From positions 1-24,799 of the forward strand of contig CAZKNH010000057.1 of the NCBI GenBank assembly GCA_964553875.1: a stretch of DNA of 24,799 nucleotides, read 5' to 3'. Position 1 is the first letter of the stretch, and each line of letters starts with the position of its first letter. Under the pieces are notes generated by a model. The model had not been told where the DNA came from and ran no database searches. It worked only from the letters and a program-made list of their open reading frames with translations. The DNA is from ZC4RG20 sp964553875 (GTDB taxonomy: Bacteria; Pseudomonadota; Gammaproteobacteria; Steroidobacterales; Rariloculaceae). This document shows, one piece after another, positions 6,157 through 14,261 of this stretch. Position numbers and translations under genes: made by a program.

Positions 6157-8466
6157 ATGAGACTCCGACGTCGGGGAATCGGCTCACTGCTTGCCGCCGG
6201 CGCGTTCGCGACGGCGGCACTCGTCGTGTCCGGTCGCCTATGGCGACCGGGCGACATGCCCGATCCTCGCATCGTGCTCGAAGGCTACTGCACGGACTGT
6301 CACAACAGCGTCGAGTACGCCGGTAACGTCTCGTTCGAAACGGTGTCGCCGGACGACGTCCACCTGCACCCGGCGCTCTGGGAACGCGCGGCCGAGATGG
6401 TGCGGGCGGGCTTCATGCCGCCACCGGACGCGCGGCGTCCTGCGCCGGACGTGCTCGAAAGCTTCGTGTCGACCGTCGAGCGCCGGCTCGACGAAGCGGC
6501 AGCCGCCGCTCCGAATCCCGGCTGGAAGGGGATCTCCCGGCTGAATCGCGCGGAATATCGCAACGCGATTCGAGATCTTCTCGCGTTCGATGCGTCGGAT
6601 ATCGTCGATACGTTGCCCGCCGATGACGCGATCGGCGGGTTCGACAACATCGCCGACGCGCTCACCGTGTCGCCGACGCTGATCCAGGGCTACGTGAGCG
6701 CGGCGATGAAGATCAGCCGTGCCGCGGTCGGCGATCTCGAGACGGGGCCGACGCAGGTCCGCTACGAGGCGCCGCGCGGGCTTTCGCAGGACCGGCACAT
6801 CGAAGGCCTGCCGCTCGGCACGCGCGGCGGTCTCGTCGTCACGCACAATTTTCCGCTCGACGCGACGTACGAGATCCGCGTCGCGTCCCGCGGCTTCGGC
6901 GCGCTGAGCGCTCAGCGCACCTGCCCGCTTCCGCAGGTCGACGTGATGCTCGACGGCCGTCGGATCGATGTCCGGAATCCCGCCGAGTTCACTCTGCCCG
7001 TCACCGCCGGCCCGCACACGATCGCCGTCGCACTGGTCGACCAGAGCCGTTGCGCAGGCGTCGACGAGCTGTACGGCGACTACTCGGTGCCGGGCGGCAT
7101 CCAGCATGTCGAGATCCACGGCCCGTTCGAGCCGACCGGACCGGGCGATACCCCGAGCCGAAGGGCGATTTTCTCGTGCTACCCGGACGAGCCCTCGGAA
7201 GCCGTGGCTTGCGCGCGGCGCATCCTGTCCCGCCTCGCGACGAAGGCGTATCGGCGCCCCGTCGCCGAGGACTCGGCCGAGGTGGACACGCTGATGGCCT
7301 TCTACGCGCAAGGCGAAGGCGGGTTCGAAAGCGGGATCCAGCACGCGCTCGCGCGGATACTGATCGACCCGCGTTTCCTCTATCGGATCGAGGAGGAACC
7401 GCACGACGTCGCGCCGGGCGAGAGCTATCGGATCGACGACTTCGCGCTCGCGTCGCGGCTGTCGTTCTTTCTATGGAGCAGCATCCCCGACGACGCGCTT
7501 CTCGCGGCCGCGGCGTCGGGCGCGCTCGGCGAGCCCGATGTGCTCCGGGCGCAGGTGCTCCGAATGCTCGCGGACCCGCGCTCCCGCGCGCTCGTCGAGA
7601 ACTTCGCCGGACAGTGGCTGATGCTGCGCGAGCTCGACGAGGCGCTGCCGCAGGATGCGGCTTTCGACGCGAATCTGAGAGAAGCGTTTCGGAGCGAGAC
7701 CGAGCTCCTTCTTTCGAGCGTGATCACGGACGATCGCAGCATCATCGAGTTGCTCGATGCGGACTACACGTTCGTCAACGAACGGCTCGCGCGGCACTAC
7801 GGCATCGACGGCGTGAAGGGCAGCTACATGCGGCGGATCGAGCTCGGCGAGGACGATCCGCGCCGTGGCCTCTTGGGGCACGGGAGCCTGTTGACGGTCA
7901 CCTCCGTCGCGAACCGCACGTCGCCCGTCATCAGGGGGCAGTGGATCCTCGAGAACCTGCTCGGCACCGACGTTCCGCCGCCTCCGCCCGGCGTCGAGGC
8001 GGATCTCTCGGACGAGTCCCCGGTCGCCGTCGCCGACACGCTGCGGGGCAGGCTCGAGCTGCACCGTGCGAACAGCGTCTGCGCGTCCTGTCACGCGAGG
8101 ATCGATCCTTTCGGCCTCGCGCTCGAGAATTTCGATCTGATCGGCCGCTGGCGCGACACGGACGGCGGCCAGCCGATCGACTCCGTCGTCACGCTGCCCG
8201 ACGGAACGATCGTGACGGGACCGAACGCGCTGCGTCGAGCGCTGCTCGAGCGCTCGGACATGTTCGCGAGGGCGTTCACGGAAAAGCTCCTGACCTATGC
8301 GCTCGGCAGGATCCTCGAGCCCTACGATATGCCGACGGTGCGGAAGATCGCGGCGGACGCGAAGCGCGAGGATTACCGGTTCTCGTCGATCGTGCTCGGT
8401 ATCGTCGAGAGCGTGCCGTTCCGCATGAAGGTGAAGCAGGCGGAAGCGCCTGCGGCAACCGATTAG
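6157..8466 (+). CDS. DUF1592/1588/1587/1585/1595 protein with two CXXCH haem motifs (Planctomycete-type cytochrome family)
   Basis: The 769-residue protein has a short N-terminal hydrophobic segment (about 8-27), giving export or membrane anchoring. It carries two haem c motifs: CTDCH (45-49), in a cytochrome-like N-terminal domain, and CASCH (642-646). In order, the regions resemble DUF1587 (GISRLNRAEYRNAIRDLL, 125-142), a carbohydrate-binding-like beta region (about 200-325), DUF1595 (about 350-380), DUF1592 (about 388-520, with HALARILIDPRFLYR), DUF1588 (about 568-660, with ANRTSPVIRGQWILENLLG) and DUF1585 (about 690-757). This set is abundant in Planctomycetes and occurs in some proteobacteria; its biochemical role is not established. 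The haem motifs imply periplasmic electron transfer. It begins 25 bp after the receptor, and the next gene encodes its usual DUF1552 partner. Confidence 0.9.
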   Translation: MRLRRRGIGSLLAAGAFATAALVVSGRLWRPGDMPDPRIVLEGYCTDCHNSVEYAGNVSFETVSPDDVHLHPALWERAAEMVRAGFMPPPDARRPAPDVLESFVSTVERRLDEAAAAAPNPGWKGISRLNRAEYRNAIRDLLAFDASDIVDTLPADDAIGGFDNIADALTVSPTLIQGYVSAAMKISRAAVGDLETGPTQVRYEAPRGLSQDRHIEGLPLGTRGGLVVTHNFPLDATYEIRVASRGFGALSAQRTCPLPQVDVMLDGRRIDVRNPAEFTLPVTAGPHTIAVALVDQSRCAGVDELYGDYSVPGGIQHVEIHGPFEPTGPGDTPSRRAIFSCYPDEPSEAVACARRILSRLATKAYRRPVAEDSAEVDTLMAFYAQGEGGFESGIQHALARILIDPRFLYRIEEEPHDVAPGESYRIDDFALASRLSFFLWSSIPDDALLAAAASGALGEPDVLRAQVLRMLADPRSRALVENFAGQWLMLRELDEALPQDAAFDANLREAFRSETELLLSSVITDDRSIIELLDADYTFVNERLARHYGIDGVKGSYMRRIELGEDDPRRGLLGHGSLLTVTSVANRTSPVIRGQWILENLLGTDVPPPPPGVEADLSDESPVAVADTLRGRLELHRANSVCASCHARIDPFGLALENFDLIGRWRDTDGGQPIDSVVTLPDGTIVTGPNALRRALLERSDMFARAFTEKLLTYALGRILEPYDMPTVRKIAADAKREDYRFSSIVLGIVESVPFRMKVKQAEAPAATD

Positions 8467-8476
8467 GGGGACGACG

Positions 8477-9808
8477 ATGAGGTTCATCACGAAGAAACAT
8501 CTGTCGCGTCGTGCAGTGCTCAAAGGCGCGGGGGTGACGCTCGCGTTGCCGCTCCTCGAATCGATGATCCCCGCCGCGCAGCGGGGCGCGTGGGCGGCGG
8601 CCGTGCCGCGGTCCCGGTTCGCGTGCATCTACATTCCGCACGGAGCGGTCATGAGCCGGTGGACGCCCGCGACCGACGGCGCGGGGTTCGACTTTCCGCC
8701 GACCCTTCAGTCGCTCGAGCCTCTTCGCGAGCACGTGAACGTCGTGAGCGATCTGACGTTGCCACTCGCCTACGGCGAGGACGCCTCGGCCGGCGCGAAT
8801 CACACGCGCTCGTCGGCGGTCTGGATCACGTGCGCGAAGCCCGAGACGGGCGCAACGCCGCGCCTCGGCGTGTCGGTCGACCAGGTCTATGCGCAGCACT
8901 TCGGCCACGACACGCCGCTCCCGTCGCTCGAGCTGTCGATCGAGGAGGGCGGCTTGAGCGGCGGCTCGGGGCTTTCCGGCGCATACCGCAATACGATCTC
9001 GTGGCGCACCGAGACGGCGCCGCTGCCGATGGAGCACAACCCTCAGGTCGTGTTCGAGCGGCTCTTCGGCGACGGCAGCACGGCCGACCAGCGGCGTCGC
9101 CGGCGCAGCCAGGCGCAGAGCCTGCTCGATTCGGTCGTGTCCGATATCGACGCGCTCGAGCGGCGGCTGCCGCCGGCCGATCGTGTGCGCCTCGAGCGCT
9201 ACGTCGAAGACGTCCGGGAGGTCGAGCGGCGCATCGCGCTCGCCGGCGAGCAGATCACGGACGATCTCGAGCTGCCGCCGAAGCCGAGCGGCGTGCCGGA
9301 CGACTTCGAGGAGCACGCCCGGATGATGTTCGATCTGATCGCGCTCGCGTGGCAGGCGGACATCACGCGCGTATCGACGCTGATGATCGCGAAGGAGGTC
9401 AGCAATGCCGTGTATCCGGCAAGCGGCGTGAACGACCCGTTCCACAACCTTTCGCATCATTCGGAGGTGCCGGCGAACATCGATCGTCTCGCGCGGCTCA
9501 ACGAGTACCACACGCGCACGACGATCGCGTACTTCCTCGGCCGTCTCGCGGAGACGCCGGACGGCGACGGCACGCTGCTCGATCATTCCGTCGTGCTCTA
9601 CGGCAGCGGAATGAGCAACTCGAATCAGCACGACCACGAGCCGCTGCCGACGCTGCTCGCGGGCGGCGCATCCGGGAAGCTCCGAGGCGGGCGGCACATC
9701 CGCGCGGGCGCGGGCACGCCGATGTCGAATCTGCTTCTCGCCGTGCTGCACAAGCTCGACGTGCCGGCGGAACGGTTCGGCGACAGCACGGGCACCGTGG
9801 AGATCTGA
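8477..9808 (+). CDS. DUF1552 family protein, twin-arginine exported
   Basis: The 443-residue product starts with a Tat-type signal: S-R-R at 10-12 within LSRRAVLKGAG, then a hydrophobic stretch to about residue 33. It is therefore likely folded, perhaps with a cofactor, before export to the periplasm. The body matches the DUF1552 family, recognisable by IYIPHGAVMSRWTP (51-64), the SDLTLP segment (91-96), the His-containing NHTRSSAVWIT (108-118), and the C-terminal LYGSGMSNSNQHDHEPLPTL. The latter resembles the metal-ligand region of the related DUF1501/sulfatase-like proteins. A GGGG-A ribosome site precedes the ATG, 10 bp after the DUF1592 gene. DUF1552 and DUF1592 genes commonly pair, suggesting a joint complex or pathway. 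The function is unknown; a metal-dependent hydrolase or oxidase partner is inference only. Confidence 0.88.
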   Translation: MRFITKKHLSRRAVLKGAGVTLALPLLESMIPAAQRGAWAAAVPRSRFACIYIPHGAVMSRWTPATDGAGFDFPPTLQSLEPLREHVNVVSDLTLPLAYGEDASAGANHTRSSAVWITCAKPETGATPRLGVSVDQVYAQHFGHDTPLPSLELSIEEGGLSGGSGLSGAYRNTISWRTETAPLPMEHNPQVVFERLFGDGSTADQRRRRRSQAQSLLDSVVSDIDALERRLPPADRVRLERYVEDVREVERRIALAGEQITDDLELPPKPSGVPDDFEEHARMMFDLIALAWQADITRVSTLMIAKEVSNAVYPASGVNDPFHNLSHHSEVPANIDRLARLNEYHTRTTIAYFLGRLAETPDGDGTLLDHSVVLYGSGMSNSNQHDHEPLPTLLAGGASGKLRGGRHIRAGAGTPMSNLLLAVLHKLDVPAERFGDSTGTVEI

Positions 9809-9809
9809 C

Positions 9810-11375
9810 ATGCGGCGCGGGCGAATCGCGCTCGTCGTCGTTGCGGGTCTCGCGGCCCCGGGTGCGGTGCCGGGCGCCGAAGGCGAATCGCTCGCCGATG
9901 CGGCGATGAATCGCGACATGGCCGCGGTGCGTGCGCTGCTCGAGCGGGGTGCGGATCCGAATGCGCTCGGGACCTACGGCACGCCGGCCCTGCACTGGGT
10001 CGTGCGGGTCTCGGACGTAGCGACCGCGAGCCTGCTGCTCGACGCCGGCGCTGACCCGAACCTCATGAACGAGCACGGCGTCGCGCCGCTCCATCTCGCG
10101 ATCGAGAACGGGGACCGCGTGATGGTCGAGCGGCTGCTCGCCGCCGGAGCCGATCCCGACCAGCCGGATCGGACCGGCGAGACGCCGCTCTTCCTTGCCG
10201 CGCGCATCGGCGATCCTCTCATCGCCGCGGCGCTGATCGCGCGCGGCGCGACGGTCGATGCGCGCGATCCGGAGTACCGACAGACGCCGTTGATGGTCGC
10301 GGCACGGGAAGGCCATGCGGACGTCGTCGAGCTACTGCTCGGGCACGGCGCGGACGTCAACGCGCAGACGCGCACGGGCGAGACGCCGCGCTTCAGGCTG
10401 CCGAGCGAGAACGCGGGCTCGAAGGGAGTCGGAATCATCCGCGGCGGCTGGCCGGAGCGCGGCATGCGCTATCCCATTCCCGGCGCGAAGACCCCGCTGC
10501 TCTATGCGACTCGCGAGGGCTACTTGTCCGTTACGCGGCTGCTGGTCGATGCGGGCGCCGACCTCGAGCAGGCCGACGCGAACGGGGTGACGCCGCTCCT
10601 GAACGCGATCATCAACGCGAGCCTTGCCGCCGTTCAGAGGCCGGGCGCCGACCGCGGCGATCATGTCGCGGTCGCGCATTTGCTGATCGAGCGCGGCGCC
10701 GACGTGAATGCGATCGACTGGTACGGGCAGACACCCCTCTGGGCGGCCGTCGACGTGCGCAACCTCGATGTCGACGGCCCCACTCGCGACAACGGCATCG
10801 ACCGGGATGCGATGCTCGAGCTGATCCGAACGCTGCTCGAGCGCGGAGCGGAGCCGAACGCGCGCACTCGCGAGTATCCTCCGGAGCGGCGCTTCATCAC
10901 GCGTCTCGGGTCGTTATCGTGGGTCGACTTCACGGGCCAGACGCCGTTTCTCCGGGCCGCGCTCGCGGGCGACGTCACGGTGATGCGGCTTTTGCTCGAG
11001 CACGGTGCGGATCCGGGCATCCCGACGTTCGAAGGCACGACGCCGCTGATGGCCGCGGCCGGCGTGAACTGGGTCGTCAACCAGACGTTCGACGAAGGCC
11101 CGGATGCGCTGCTCGAGGCCGTGAGAATGTGTGTCGAGCTCGGCAACGACGTGAATGCCGTCAACTCGATGGGCCTCGCGGCGATTCACGGTGCGGCGAA
11201 CCGAGGATCTAACGACATCATCGAGTTCCTCGCGGCAAACGGAGCTCGGCTCGACCTCGCCGACAACGTGGGCCGCACGCCGATCGTCTGGGCGGAAGGC
11301 GTCTTCCTCGCGACGCATCCGCCCGTGCGGAAGCCCGACACGATCGCGCTGCTCGAGCGGCTCGGCGCCAAATAG
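9810..11375 (+). CDS. Exported ankyrin-repeat protein
   Basis: The 521-residue protein begins with a hydrophobic signal-like segment (about 5-23, ending PGAEG) and then consists almost entirely of ankyrin repeats. Roughly nine to ten units can be seen, each with the TPLHLAIENGD or LLLDAGADPN type of motif. Some spacers are unusually long: around residues 190-225, and a stretch near 350-370. Ankyrin arrays mediate protein-protein contacts and have no catalytic activity of their own, so a scaffold or chaperone for the exported DUF1592/DUF1552 proteins is a plausible inference. Its ATG lies 1 bp after the DUF1552 stop, implying translational coupling. It is the last gene of the block, and the next gene is 226 bp away. 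Confidence 0.88.
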   Translation: MRRGRIALVVVAGLAAPGAVPGAEGESLADAAMNRDMAAVRALLERGADPNALGTYGTPALHWVVRVSDVATASLLLDAGADPNLMNEHGVAPLHLAIENGDRVMVERLLAAGADPDQPDRTGETPLFLAARIGDPLIAAALIARGATVDARDPEYRQTPLMVAAREGHADVVELLLGHGADVNAQTRTGETPRFRLPSENAGSKGVGIIRGGWPERGMRYPIPGAKTPLLYATREGYLSVTRLLVDAGADLEQADANGVTPLLNAIINASLAAVQRPGADRGDHVAVAHLLIERGADVNAIDWYGQTPLWAAVDVRNLDVDGPTRDNGIDRDAMLELIRTLLERGAEPNARTREYPPERRFITRLGSLSWVDFTGQTPFLRAALAGDVTVMRLLLEHGADPGIPTFEGTTPLMAAAGVNWVVNQTFDEGPDALLEAVRMCVELGNDVNAVNSMGLAAIHGAANRGSNDIIEFLAANGARLDLADNVGRTPIVWAEGVFLATHPPVRKPDTIALLERLGAK

Positions 11376-11389
11376 CGGGGCCCGTTCCG

Positions 11390-11415
11390 CGCTCGCGCTC
11401 GATGGAGCGAGTGCG
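11390..11415 (+). terminator. Imperfect hairpin after the ankyrin gene
   Basis: A GC-rich hairpin (CGCTC paired to GAGCG at 11396-11409, extended outward with mismatches to 11390/11415) lies 15 bp after the ankyrin stop. There is no T-run, so intrinsic termination is uncertain. Confidence 0.25.
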
Positions 11416-11446
11416 ACGAGCGTCACGTCGCGTTCGATCGAGCGAC

Positions 11447-11462
11447 TGTGACGAACGTCACA
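11447..11462 (+). promoter_or_regulatory. CRP/Vfr/Clp-like binding site upstream of the pilus operon
   Basis: TGTGACGAACGTCACA is an exact match to the CRP-family core TGTGA-N6-TCACA. It lies 140 bp upstream of the first pilus gene. A degenerate copy, TGCGA-N6-TCACG, occurs at 11412-11427, 35 bp upstream. Vfr, the CRP homologue of Pseudomonas, is known to affect type IV pilus function, so cAMP-linked control is a reasonable inference. Confidence 0.6.
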
Positions 11463-11484
11463 AACAGCGTTCGCAATCCGTGAA

Positions 11485-11513
11485 CGGCTTCCGGTCCACG
11501 AAGTCGTCATAAT
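11485..11513 (+). promoter_or_regulatory. Possible promoter of the pilus operon
   Basis: CATAAT (11508-11513) is a good -10 candidate in otherwise GC-rich DNA. The region 17 bp upstream (CGGCTT, 11485-11490) is a poor -35, as expected for an activator-dependent promoter. The CRP-like site would be centred about 65 bp upstream of the implied start point, near the usual class I positions. Confidence 0.35.
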
Positions 11514-11601
11514 CTAGTCGAACCACCCGTTCGTCGGCGACGACGCGCCGCTCGTCGGGCGCAACCCTGACGGGCGAGCGCCGCTCGTACAGTCGCCGGC
11601 C

Positions 11602-12252
11602 ATGAGCACGCTACGACAGCGCGGTTTCAACTTATTCGAACTGCTCATCGCGATAGCCGTCGCCGGCATCCTGCTCGGCGTCGGCATACCGAGCTTCCGC
11701 GAATTCCAACGCAACAGCGCGATGGCGAGCGCCGCGAACGAGATGATCTCGGCCGTGCTGCTCGCGCGTGCCGAGGCGGTCAAGCGGCAGGTGCCGGTGA
11801 CGTTCTGCCTGAGCGCGAGCTTCGACGCGGACCCGCCCAAGTGCGATGCGAGCGAGGTGGCCAACAGCACCGAGATGGGGTTCATCGTCTGGGTCGACGA
11901 GAGCGGGCCTGCGGATGCGAACGGCAGCCCGGTGATCACGGACGCAACCGACGGCAACCACGCCGTGGACGCGGACGAGACGATCATCCTGCGCCGGAGC
12001 CCGCCGCCCGGCGGCGCAATCACGATCTCGGCGGACGCGGGTTTCGTCACGTTCATGCCGAGCGGGTTCCCGCGCCGACCCTTCGACGGCCGGACGGTGC
12101 TCTTTTGCGACGACCGCGGCAACCGTTCCGCCGCGGGGCGATCGAGCGCGCGCGTCGTGCGGATCGACGCGACCGGTCGCGGCCAGGTCCTGGCCGAGAT
12201 CGACGCGATAGCGACCGCGATCGGCGCCATCGACGGAGCGGATTGTTCTTGA
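11602..12252 (+). CDS. fimT: Type IV pilus minor pilin, GspH/FimT/FimU family
   Basis: The 216-residue protein has a class III (type IV prepilin) signal: RG at 7-8 is followed by FNLFELLIAIAVAGILLGV, giving cleavage after G8 and a glutamate at mature position 5 (E13). The hydrophobic helix spans 9-30. The globular part has features of the GspH/FimT domain, including a late RVVRIDATGRGQV segment similar to the conserved C-terminal GR motif. C111/C37-type pairings cannot be judged from sequence. It is the first gene of a set matching fimU/fimT-pilV-pilW-pilX-pilY1-pilE, whose products prime pilus assembly in the inner membrane. Only one GspH-type gene is present, so it probably fills the FimU role; the symbol is by family. 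Confidence 0.88.
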   Translation: MSTLRQRGFNLFELLIAIAVAGILLGVGIPSFREFQRNSAMASAANEMISAVLLARAEAVKRQVPVTFCLSASFDADPPKCDASEVANSTEMGFIVWVDESGPADANGSPVITDATDGNHAVDADETIILRRSPPPGGAITISADAGFVTFMPSGFPRRPFDGRTVLFCDDRGNRSAAGRSSARVVRIDATGRGQVLAEIDAIATAIGAIDGADCS

Positions 12253-12276
12253 TCCACTGAACGACGCAGACAACTC

Positions 12277-12756
12277 ATGCAACGAGAACGTGCGCGATTC
12301 GTGGCTCATGACCGGGGATTCAGCCTCGTCGAGGTGATGGTGGCCTTGGTCGTGCTGTCGGTCGGCCTGCTCGGCATCGCCGCGCTGCAAGGCCAGGGCC
12401 TCGGGGCGAGCCGTGTCGCGATGTATCGCACCGTGGCCGTGAACCTCGCGGCGGACATGGCCGAGCGCATTCGCGTCAACAGGCTCGCCGGCAGCGTATA
12501 CGGCGACGAGGACGCGGCGACCGACTACGGATGTGATCCGGAGACCGGCGAAGGCGACGACTGCACGCCGGCCGAAATGGCGGCTCACGACCTTTTCGTC
12601 TGGCAGCAGCTGATCGAAAGCCAGTTGCCAGGCGGTTCCGGCCGGGTCGAATTCACCGACGGCACGCCCCCCGTCTACACGATCACCGTGGAGTGGGAGG
12701 AGACCGGGATCGGCGCCACGTCGTACACGACCGAGATCGAAGTTCCGGATGTTTAG
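12277..12756 (+). CDS. pilV: Type IV pilus minor pilin PilV
   Basis: The 159-residue product has a prepilin leader DRG (12-14), cleavage before F15, and the helix FSLVEVMVALVVLSVGLLGI with E19 at mature position 5. GLLGIAALQGQGL followed by NLAADMAERIRVNR is characteristic of the PilV family. PilV works with FimU, PilW and PilX in the minor-pilin complex that starts pilus assembly and displays PilY1. It sits 24 bp after fimT and 9 bp before pilW. The acidic insert at about 75-95 (DEDAATDYG to GEGDDCTP) is probably the variable loop with two cysteines. The Shine-Dalgarno is poor, suggesting coupling to upstream translation. Confidence 0.88.
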   Translation: MQRERARFVAHDRGFSLVEVMVALVVLSVGLLGIAALQGQGLGASRVAMYRTVAVNLAADMAERIRVNRLAGSVYGDEDAATDYGCDPETGEGDDCTPAEMAAHDLFVWQQLIESQLPGGSGRVEFTDGTPPVYTITVEWEETGIGATSYTTEIEVPDV

Positions 12757-12765
12757 GCCGTGACG

Positions 12766-13770
12766 ATGATGTGCAAGAACAGCACTGTAATCGGCCGCGT
12801 CGGGCGATGCGGCGGCATGACGCTCGTCGAGCTCATGGTGGCGCTCGCGATCGGCATGTTCCTGATGATCGGCGCGATCACGATTCTGATGCAGGGGCGC
12901 ACGACGTTCCAGGTCTCCGAGACGATGGCTCGGTTGCAGGAAAACGCGCGCTTCGCGCTCGACGTGCTCGAGCCCGACATCCGCATGGCGCATTACTGGG
13001 GGCTCACGACGAGGCCGAACGCGATCGAAGGGCGCGCAAGGCAGACTGATACCGCATCCACGCTCTTTTCGGCGCCGCACAGTTGCGGCACGAACTGGCA
13101 CCTCGATCTCGAGCTTGCCGTCGAGGGGACCAATGGCACGTACAGCTGGGACTGCCTGCCGGCGTTCGGCGCCGTCGCGGACGCCGATACGCTCGTCATC
13201 CGCCGCGCGAGCCAGAATCCCGTCGTGCCGGCGGCCGGCTGGCTCCACCTGCAGTCCGCGCGGGTCATGGATTCGACGATATTCGAGGGAGCCGCAGTGC
13301 CGGCCGGCTACATTCCGGCTACGTCGCAAACGCACCGGCTCGTCGTGAACGGCTACTACGTCGCGACCGGGTCGTCGCTCGGCAACACCGTGCCGTCGCT
13401 ACGCAGAAAGACACTGGGCGCGGGTCCCGCGTTCTTCGACGAGGAGATCTTGCCGGGCGTCGAAGACATGCAGATCCAGTTCGGCGTCGACACCGATCCG
13501 GTGGGCAGCGCGAACCGCGGCGTCATCGACCGTTACGTGAATCCGGACGATCCGATCCTCGACCGCACCCATCCGTCCTACATGGAGGAAGCGGAGATCC
13601 TCGCGGTGCGTCTCTGGCTGCGCATTCGCGCCGAGCGTCCGGAGACCGGCTACGTCGACACGGCGACCTACAACTATGCGGGGCGCGAGGTCGGGCCGTT
13701 CAACGACGGTTTCCGGCGCGTCGTCGTGTCGAAGACGATCTATCTGCGAAACGCCCGTCCGCCCATCTGA
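12766..13770 (+). CDS. pilW: Type IV pilus minor pilin PilW
   Basis: The 334-residue product starts with a leader ending CGG (15-17), then MTLVELMVALAIGMFLMIGA, placing cleavage after G17 and E22 at mature position 5. ARLQENARFALDVLEPDIRMA just after the helix and a C-terminal FRRVVVSKTIYLRN are typical of PilW. This is the largest of the minor pilins and binds the PilV/PilX/PilY1 subcomplex. The start could also be a GTG at 12760, two codons earlier; ATG at 12766 is preferred. Cysteines near residues 105 and 122 may form a disulphide. It is followed by pilX after 13 bp. Confidence 0.87.
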   Translation: MMCKNSTVIGRVGRCGGMTLVELMVALAIGMFLMIGAITILMQGRTTFQVSETMARLQENARFALDVLEPDIRMAHYWGLTTRPNAIEGRARQTDTASTLFSAPHSCGTNWHLDLELAVEGTNGTYSWDCLPAFGAVADADTLVIRRASQNPVVPAAGWLHLQSARVMDSTIFEGAAVPAGYIPATSQTHRLVVNGYYVATGSSLGNTVPSLRRKTLGAGPAFFDEEILPGVEDMQIQFGVDTDPVGSANRGVIDRYVNPDDPILDRTHPSYMEEAEILAVRLWLRIRAERPETGYVDTATYNYAGREVGPFNDGFRRVVVSKTIYLRNARPPI

Positions 13771-13783
13771 GGAGTCGAGATTC

Positions 13784-14239
13784 ATGCAACGACGCATTTG
13801 CGGCACTCAACACCGCCCAGTCGGCCGACAGCGCGGCGCGACGCTCGTCGTCGGGCTCGTCCTGCTGCTCGTGCTCACCGTGCTCGGCGTCTCCGGGATG
13901 AACATGGCGACGCTCGAGATCACGATGTCGAGCAACAGTCAGTTCCAGCAGGACGCGTTCCAGGCCGCCGAGACCGGCATCGACGTGCCGATCGCGCAGC
14001 GCAACTTCACGACGTTCACGGCGACGACCAACGAAGGCGTCGTCGGCGACGGCGAATATCGGTCGGAAACCGTGTTCATGGAGACGACGCCGGTGCCCGA
14101 TATCGCGTTCAGCATGGGCACGAGCACCGGCAGCGTGCAGGCGTTTCATTTCAACGTCCGTTCCGTCGGGACGGGGCCGCGGAACGCGGTCTCCACGCAC
14201 GTGCAGAGCTTTTATGTCGTCGGCCCCGGTGGTCAATGA
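13784..14239 (+). CDS. pilX: Type IV pilus minor pilin PilX
   Basis: The 151-residue protein carries the PilX N-terminal pattern QRGATLVVGLVLLLVLTVLG (16-35), with a leader cleaved after G18. As usual for PilX-type proteins it lacks the glutamate at mature position 5 (V23 here). SGMNMATLEITMSSNSQFQQ and QDAFQAAETGIDVPI match the conserved post-helix region. The start at 13784 is chosen for the GGAG at 13770-13773 and because the leader begins there; the frame extends upstream to 13676 within pilW. PilX takes part in the initiation complex with PilW and PilY1. The body, at about 100 residues after the helix, is of normal size. Confidence 0.86.
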   Translation: MQRRICGTQHRPVGRQRGATLVVGLVLLLVLTVLGVSGMNMATLEITMSSNSQFQQDAFQAAETGIDVPIAQRNFTTFTATTNEGVVGDGEYRSETVFMETTPVPDIAFSMGTSTGSVQAFHFNVRSVGTGPRNAVSTHVQSFYVVGPGGQ

Positions 14240-14261
14240 TCCTCGCTGCGGAGAGGCAACG

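Noticed and set aside
4701..6272. Open frame of 523 codons on the minus strand opposite the receptor barrel
   Set aside because: Low-complexity Arg/Ala/Asp translation typical of antisense frames at high GC; the receptor on the plus strand is clear.
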